Assembly: GCA_038277395.1 (NCBI GenBank)
Contig: CM076192.1
Span: 192,696,863-192,760,862, forward strand
DNA: 64,000 nt
Origin: Dryocosmus kuriphilus
Taxonomy: Eukaryota > Arthropoda > Insecta > Hymenoptera > Cynipidae
Direction: 5' to 3'
The position numbers and the translations under genes were made by a program. Under the pieces are notes generated by a model. It saw only the letters and a list, made by a program, of their open reading frames with translations. It ran no database searches and was not told the origin of the DNA. Shown one piece after another: positions 57,240 through 64,000 of the stretch. Position 1 is the stretch's first letter, and every line of letters starts with the position of its first letter.

Positions 57240-59310
57240 TTCCCAACTCCGCACGAGTATTGCCGCAGGCGTTGCTAAGGTGGAAACTCTGAGCGTGCGT
57301 AGTATAAATAATTGCGGATTTAGAAAACTCATTGAAATGGCAAAGAGATACGATGTAGATATGATAGCACTCCATGAAACCTGCTGGCCGGGGGAGTGCA
57401 CATCAATCTCTAAGGATAACTACACTTTTCTCTATGAGGGAGCTATATGGTGCAAGCTGGGAATCCGGTTTCTTATTAATAAACACATTTCGCAAGCGCG
57501 CGATCATCGACATGCAATTCATTAACGAATGGCTATCATATATTGTACAAAAGGGTAATTTCTGCAAACGAGTGCTAATCAACGTACACTGCTCTGCCGA
57601 GAAAAAAGGCGAGGAAACTTAATATCTTGTTTAAGGGATAATCGAACAAGTTTTTGACAAGTTCTCGACGTTTGACGCAAAAACAGTATTGGGATATTTC
57701 AACGCGAAAATTGGAATAGTACCGATGCATAGGCCTGTGGGGCAATATGAAAGAGGCGATAAAGACAGCCGCGAAAAGTACTATAGTTTCAAAGAAGGGA
57801 ACCAAAAGCGAACCGTGATTAGAAGAACAGTGTAAACTATGGCTTGAAAATTGAACAGAGGCCAAGCTGATTAGCTTACAAAATAAGTGCGATTAAGCGC
57901 ATAAGAAGTATCTCGAGATTAGTAACAGTAAAAATAGGTTCTACAGATCCAAGAAAACGGAGTGGCGATAGAATAAAATACTAGCAATATGCACGCATAA
58001 TAAACAAAATAACCCGCATGAGATGTACTGGGAAATCAATTTTATAAAAAAAGGCTTTCAATGTAGAACGGAAGTCATGAGGAACGAAAATGACAATCTA
58101 GTAGCTGATGCGACAGAGAGAATAAATTTATGAAAAAACTATTTCGTTAAGCTGTTGAACGTACGAGAAGCCCCCGCTGAAGCTAAGCTCGGTGAAATCC
58201 ACGCTGCTGATCTATTAATTGAAGAACCTAATGACAAAGAAATTTTAATGGCCATAAAGAGGTTGAAAAATAACAAGGCCGCGGGAATTGACGACCTACC
58301 TTCAGAACTGATAAGAAGTTGGGGCCCTCGCCTCACAGAGCAAATTTGTAAATCAATACACGCAATCCGGTAAAAAGGGCGCTTACCGGAGGGACGGAAT
58401 ACCTCCATTATTATACCCATTTTTGAAAAGGGCGATAAAGAGAACTGTAACAATTATCAGGGAATTACACTTGTGCCTTCGTGCTATAAGATCCTGTCCA
58501 ATGTAATCTTAAGTAGACTAAACCCTTTTTCTGAGGAAATGATTTGAGATTAACAGTGCTGATTCCGCCGAAAGAGGTCTACAAGCGATCAAATGTTTCC
58601 AATTAGACAACTGTTAGAAGATAAATGGGAATTTAATGAAGCAATACATTATCTAATTATCGACTTCAGAAAAGCTTGCGACTCTATTATATGCGCACTA
58701 ATGTACTAGATTCTAGAGCTCTTGAGTGTACCAAGGAAATAGCTTTAGAAGTTAGCGAATCGAAAACAAAATATTTGACCGTCGACAGATCAGAACAAAG
58801 TGATGAAAAGGGGCATCTAATGGTCGAAGATATGAAATTTGAAAGATTCAATGTGTTTAAATACCTCGGGACTGTTATAACTAGCGACAATAACATTAAA
58901 ACTGAAATCAGGAGACGGCTGCACGCTGGCAATGGGTGCTACTATGCAAAAAATTCATTGCTAAAATCGGGATCGTTATCCAGCAACATCAAAGTAAGAA
59001 ATTTACAAAACGATAATAATGCCGGTCGTCATGCACGGGCGCCAAACTTGGGCTCTGTCGGAAGGACAGGATAACAGGTGTCGATTATTCGAAAATAAAG
59101 TATCTATAAAAAGTTATGGTCCAGAAAGCGACGAAGAGACTGGCGAATGGAGAAAGCTGCATAATGATGAGCTGCATGCTCTCTATGGGTCAGTAAATAT
59201 TACAGAGTAATGAAAGCGCGTAAATGAAGTTGCTCATGACATCTAGCAAGAATGGAGAACAAAAAAACAGTGGCGGAAGTTTCAAGAGGGAGACCGATTA
59301 ACATTCAAGT
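57240..59310 (+). mobile_element. RTE-like LINE, decayed
   Basis: The 5' end has an endonuclease (EEP) start (RKLIEMAKRYDVDMIALHETCWPG). Fragments of reverse transcriptase follow: MAIKRLKNNKAAGIDDLPSE, IIIPIFEKGDKENCNNYQGI then TLVPSCYKILSNVILSRLN, and a relic of DNC-EFNEAIHYL at 58600. A deletion at about 58685 removes the catalytic YxDD region, and the thumb/C-terminus follows (FKYLGTVITSDN, MHGRQTWALSE, GEWRKLHNDELHALY). These blocks are typical of RTE-type LINEs in insects. Multiple stops and the internal deletion show it is dead. Confidence 0.75.
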
Positions 59311-61258
59311 AGTTTTTATTTCAAATTAATTACCATTTTAAAAAACTGCTGTTCAATCTTCGATTTAGAACTAATCATTTTTATTTGGAAACTCAACTAC
59401 TTCTTTTTTCATATTGAAGGGCTTTGTAGATGTGGCTATTTTTCATAACTTTCTACAAAATGTTTCCAAATTCTGTCAGAACAAGAAATTTGACCTCTGA
59501 AAAAGTTTCAAAATTTTAGATTTTCTTATTTCACACTTGCTTTCGAATATATTATTCTCTTGCCAATATTTGTTGAGTCATGGTTAGTTACGTTAAAACC
59601 ACGTGATTAATGTAAGGTAAATAGATTTTGTTAATCAGTTACGACGGTGAAGATGAAGTTTTCTAATTAGAAGTTTCGGAACACGGCCTCATGATATTTC
59701 AATAAAGTTAAAAATATGTTACGCAATCGTTTTTCTTGATTAAGCATTTATGTCGATATTATATATCATGGTTTTGATTAATTAATTTAAAGCTTTAATG
59801 AACACGTAGATTATCTTTAAGCCTGAGTTTCTTTCATTCTGAATATTTGAATAGGGAATTACTCAATTTAAAACAGTTAAATTAAAAAACTGTAAACCAT
59901 GTCACATCCAATTACATATGTTTCTGACTTGAAATTATTTAATTTAGAAAGATTTCGTTCAAAATTATTCAAATTATTTAAATATAGAGCGCTAAACATT
60001 TCAGATAAAGAGTTTTCATTTCACACGCTTTCTATTCTAAAATTTTCAACAATGAATTTAAGTTATATCTTTCTCAATTGTTTCAATCCAAAAAATTTCA
60101 ATTTCAGTGTCAACCGCTTTTAACACCTAGTTTGGAAAATGTCGAATTTTTAAGTAAGAATTTGGAAAGTTTCATCAGCTTTTTCGATTGAAAATAGTTC
60201 AAGTATAAGTTTTTCAAGTATTAAAGGATCGTGGCCTGTCCAGCTTTGAGGATAAGTTTTAAAATTGATTAATTATAATTCAGAAATATATCAAAATTCT
60301 CATCGAATACAATTCAAACGTGAAAGTGCGGAAAATTTTCATCTTTCCCAACTCCCAATTTTTGTATATAATAAGATATTAAATTGCTGTCTTCTTTATC
60401 GTTCAAGCCGAGTGGAGGTGATTAATCATGAATTGCGGAATATAAAATGAGCCTTGTCTGTCAAGGTCAAAACGCCGAGAAATGTTTTTATATAAATTCT
60501 TTTATATAATTCAATAAATGTATGTCTGAGAGAAAAAAGCTTTGCAATTGTCTAGTAATGTGATTTTCCCGAATTTTCAAGTTACGCATTCTTTTTTTTA
60601 GAATAACTTCTCTTCTATCCAAAAACTAGAGATCAAGTCGGGAGGCCGAAAAAGTTAATTACTTTGATTTATAACTTAATTTTAAACCAAATTTTATTCA
60701 AACAATTGGACGAATCACGACTTTCCTTCAGTTTTAAGCTTTCAGTTTTGAAATTGGAAGTAATTAACCTAAAGTAGTTAATACGAATTATAACAGTTAG
60801 AAATATAAGAGCTAAAATTTCAAAGTCATAGAAAACAGTTATGATTAATAACGAAGTGTCTAAAGTTACGTGACGCGTGGACATAACATTTCAACAGAAT
60901 GGGTGGAATTGTATCCACCACATACCAACACCGATCACTTTGCCCATTTCATTTATTAATATTTTTTGAATAATATAAAAAAAATTATAAAAAAAGCAAT
61001 CTTTATATTGTTTAAAATGACAACTTTAATTAAAGAACTGTATTGTAAAATTGCCAAACGATATGCATTTTTTGATGCAACACCAAATCTTAAAAGTTGA
61101 AGTAAGTAACAGTCTTTAAGAATTAATTTACGGAAATTATTATAATTGAGCTGTCAGATTTTTAAATGACAGAATGCGAAAATATTTTAATTTGAAAATG
61201 ATAAAAATTTATTACTGGTTTTTGTCTTGAAATATAAAAATTTATCGAATTGTAAGTA
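59311..61258. other. AT-rich non-coding sequence, no gene
   Basis: Very AT-rich; only short low-complexity ORFs. The phrase TCCACC(A/C)CATACCAAC at 60915-60931 recurs at the very start of the window (about 11-28), which may reflect a dispersed repeat. Confidence 0.5.
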
Positions 61259-61411
61259 TCATTGGAATAGACTTGAAGTATCCTTTATTTCTCATAAATA
61301 TTATACATATACTCATATACTCGTATATATACATATATAATCTTCTCTCAAATTCTAAAACGAGAAATAAAAAGGAAAAATAAAGGAAACTTCAAGTCCA
61401 TTCCAATGACA
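61259..61411. repeat. Inverted repeat (stem about 36 nt)
   Basis: TCATTGGAATAGACTTGAAGTATCCTTTATTTCTC and, 75-80 nt later, its imperfect complement GAAAAATAAAGGAAACTTCAAGTCCATTCCAATGA. A partial third copy (CACTGGAATGGACTTGAAAGA) is at 61603-61623. The loop is AT-rich. Confidence 0.75.
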
Positions 61412-61654
61412 TTTCCCGTATTTTTCCCTCTTTATTTTTCGTAAATAAAGGTATCTAAAAATGTTAATATTTCTCTTATAAAACTAAAGGAGAATTAAAA
61501 TTAGCTTCAAATTCAGGTTGGAATATCAATATAATATAATACTTATTTGAATTACTTTAATTCAAAGATAAAGAATAAAGAATTAAAGATAAAGGAAAAA
61601 TCACTGGAATGGACTTGAAAGATAAGTTGGAATATGAACATAAGTATAACATAT

Positions 61655-61657
<3 letters not shown>

Positions 61658-61722
<65 letters not shown>
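61658..61722. repeat. (TA)n microsatellite
   Basis: About 65 nt of TA/AT dinucleotides. Confidence 0.95.
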
Positions 61723-61724
<2 letters not shown>

Positions 61725-61800
61725 GTAAATTTAAATTTTCCTTTATTTTTGCTTGGTTAGCTTTCATTTTCAAATTAAAGTAATTTACTTATATTATTTA

Positions 61801-62155
61801 GAGTGGGACGATGGTCGTGGGGGCTAAGGCGTGTAGGCCTTTAGACCCACTCCTTCGGCTTGCGGGTTCAATTCCCGCCTCGCACTCTGGAAGAACCTCG
61901 GCGGCACACGCGGTGAACACTTGCCTAGCAAGGGAGTTGTTCATCTCCGGTATATCGTGGCGCCGGTACCTCTAGAGAAAAAGGTTCTCTAAGTACTTTA
62001 AGCCTCGTTGTTCTTGGTGGTTCGGAACCCACCTTAAACTATAGGTCCCCCTCCTACCACCAAAGTATGTGTGTGGGGGTGTGCAAAGGAATAGTGGAGA
62101 AATACAAAAAACAATGTAAACCCTCAGGGGACACATTAGAAGCTTCTATTCCTAT
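61801..62155 (+). mobile_element. tRNA-derived SINE
   Basis: The first 87 nt (61801-61887) look like a long-variable-arm tRNA (Ser/Leu type). Acceptor ends GAGTGGG / CGCACTC pair at 6 of 7 positions, the A-box-like GGTCGTGGGGGCTAAGGC is present, and so is the B-box GGTTCAATTCC (61865-61875). A conserved body of about 260 nt follows, which recurs without the head at 50298-50494. The A-box part is poor and the anticodon stem is not convincing, so this is a SINE head rather than a working tRNA gene. Confidence 0.75.
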
Positions 62156-62289
62156 ACTTATATTATTTAATATTATATATTTATATATGTATTCCAACTA
62201 GAATTTTAAACACATTGCAATGTTTTTTTTTTTACTTTTCCTTCTCTATTTTTAATTTATGAATTAAAACAAAAAAAATGTATATACTA

Positions 62290-63565
62290 TGTGTGTTTAA
62301 AAAGTAAGGTGACTTTTAGTCTTTACGAGAAAATATTTATTTACTCATCAATTAATATGTTTGTCGCCTTCAAAGTAACCCCCTTATATATAGCACACAT
62401 GTGCCAAAGCTTTTTCCAATCCTCGAAGCATTTCTGATAAGCACTTTTCGTATAGCCTTGTGTTCTTCCAAAGATGCATTCTTTATCTCCTCAATCGTTG
62501 GAAATCTCCGTCCTTTCATGGGTATCTTCAGTTTTGGGAACAGAAAAGAGTTACAGGGGGCCAAATTCGGTGAATATGGTGGCTGAAGCATGATTTTGGT
62601 CTTGCTTTTGCCCAAAAAGTTACCCACAAGCAACGACGATGGAGCAGGTGCATTTTCATGATGAAAAAGCCATTAATTGTTTTTCCACAATTCCGGAAGT
62701 TCTTGTAGTATTGCTTCTCGCAAAGAGGCCGACGGCGCTTAACTTCAAGGTAATACTTCCTATTGACCGTGCGACCTTGTGGTAAGAACTCTTAATGTAC
62801 TACGCCACGGTAATCCAAGGAAACAGTAAGTAAAGCCTTGACATTTGATCGAACTTGACTCGCTTTTTTCGGTATTGGCTCTTCCGGGGTCCTTCATTGG
62901 GACGGTTGGACTTTGGTTTCAACTTCATAACCGCATATCCATGATTCTTCACCAGTTATAAACCTTTTGAGCATATCCGGATCATTATTCAAGTAATTTA
63001 ACAGCTCTTAAACGATGCTCATTCGACGGTTCTTTTGGTCAAAATTAAGCAATTTCGAAACAAATTTCGCTGTGACACGTTTCGTGTACAAAACTTCGGA
63101 AAAAATTACATGGCACGAGCCAACCGAGATGCCAACGTCTTCATCAACTTCTCTAAAAGTGATTCAAATATTCCCCAAGACCATATTCTTCACTTCTTCA
63201 ACGCTTTCGTCATTGGTGTCTTTTCGTCCTTCGTAGAAGAGCCTGTACCACTTATGAACATTATTTTTTGCTCAAGGTAGACTCACCGTATTCACGTGTC
63301 AACATTTTAATTATTTTTGAATACATAATTCCATTTTTTATACAATATTTGATGCAAGTTCTCTGATCCATTTTTTTCGACAGCAGAAAATCGAAGATCA
63401 CACCAAACTCTTCTAACTCTTACGCTTCTCACAAACAAACTAAAATTGCAATACACTAGAAACTGTGCACTTATGTTTGGGACAAGCGTAGTTTTAAAAA
63501 AATTGAAGATCGAATATACGTAACCCGCGAAATTTGAAAATTCACCTTACTTTTCGAACATAACT
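62290..63565 (-). mobile_element. mariner element, strongly decayed
   Basis: TIRs with the shared core AAAAGTAAGGTGA (left, 62298-62312; right, inverted at 63541-63556) are flanked by TA (62288-62289, 63566-63567). The length, 1276 bp, is typical. It is a different lineage from the element at 23342. Confidence 0.8.
62370..63290 (-). pseudogene. mariner transposase relic
   Basis: Minus strand. The C-terminal frame (62370-62633) has PPYSPNLAPCNSFLFP, in which the last catalytic D is N, and the second catalytic site reads HHENAP instead of HHDNAP. Upstream pieces ESWICGYEVETK and KASQVRSNVKALLT are readable with stops between them. All key catalytic positions seen are altered or interrupted. 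Confidence 0.75.

Positions 63566-63621
<56 letters not shown>
63566..63621. repeat. (TA)n microsatellite
   Basis: TA repeats starting at the target TA of the mariner relic. Confidence 0.95.
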
Positions 63622-63625
<4 letters not shown>

Positions 63626-64000
63626 CCTTTATTTTTACATCTTTGTTTTTCATTTTTGAATTCTAAGGAACAATTTCCAAGAAAGTAGTTAAATTTTCAA
63701 ATAAAAGGTTCAATTATTATCAACCTACAAAGATGAAACTTCAATAAAAATTTAGTCGTTTACTTTTGAAATAAAAAACATCCTTGCTCAACCAATGATA
63801 AATTTAAAGGAGAATCGATGAATTTTAAAGAAAAAATCACTTATATTTTGAAATAAAAAAGATGACTTCGCAACCCAGAATTTAAGGGCTAAATTTTCAA
63901 CAACAACAAAAATCGAAAAACTGGGACAGATAAATTTTCAAAAGAAAAGGATTAATTTAGAACTAAAAATTGTTGGACTTCCAACAAAAGAGAACATTAA
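63622..64000. other. AT-rich non-coding sequence
   Basis: Degenerate TTTTCAA-type background, no feature. Confidence 0.5.

Noticed and set aside
61801..61887. Functional tRNA gene
   Set aside because: The B-box and acceptor pairing are present, but the anticodon arm is not convincing and the sequence is joined to a repeated SINE body.

Overview
This is a eukaryotic, AT-rich, repeat-loaded window. It has spliceosomal introns (polypyrimidine tract plus AG, and mostly GTAAT donors), Tc1/mariner elements (including a DD41D one), gypsy and BEL/Pao retroelements, an RTE-like LINE, a Merlin-like DNA transposon and a tRNA-derived SINE. Together these point to an arthropod, most likely an insect. I cannot fix the species. 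There is no bacterial-style operon, CRISPR array or rRNA.

The one host gene I can support is on the + strand and runs from at least 2.5 kb to 38.6 kb. It is built from very short exons: 30, 30, 81, 81, 45, 114, 135, 60 (broken) and 30 nt, then a long last exon. Every internal exon is a multiple of three, begins in phase 1 and ends in phase 1. Several exons are visibly tandem copies, because their flanking intron sequence is conserved. The start is not in the window or was not found, and I do not recognise the protein. The organisation resembles micro-exon genes of schistosomes or the bicycle effectors of galling aphids; that is an analogy, not homology. The 60-nt exon is split by two mariner-type transposons inserted back to back, so this copy may be broken or may skip that exon.

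Layout. 1-15 kb: AT-rich introns with the first seven exons and a 2.7-kb foldback palindrome (2.69-5.36 kb). 15.3-17.7 kb: Merlin-like transposon carrying a G/C-rich minisatellite. 17.7-20.8 kb: AT-rich sequence, an unassigned block and a TTTTAAGG-type satellite. 20.8-24.7 kb: rosa-like DD41D element followed directly by a 1.3-kb mariner, both inside the 60-nt exon. 25.4 kb: another 30-nt exon with a GC donor. 25.5-48.8 kb: a tandem segmental duplication in which satellite, TIR-flanked minisatellite elements (M1-M4), spacer and the last exon (H1-H3) recur. One copy is interrupted by a complete 7.9-kb gypsy element (29,803-37,713).

48.8-64 kb: no host gene recognised. It holds a decayed envelope-like (Baculo_F/errantivirus type) fragment cut by a truncated SINE, a decayed BEL/Pao pol region, a decayed RTE-like LINE, a tRNA-headed SINE, a decayed mariner and AT microsatellites.

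The exon gene, the minisatellite elements and the duplications share a history. The duplication starts about 95 bp after the last internal exon and copies only the last exon. The gene therefore faces three possible terminal exons, and two of these have had their native 3' end displaced by a minisatellite element.
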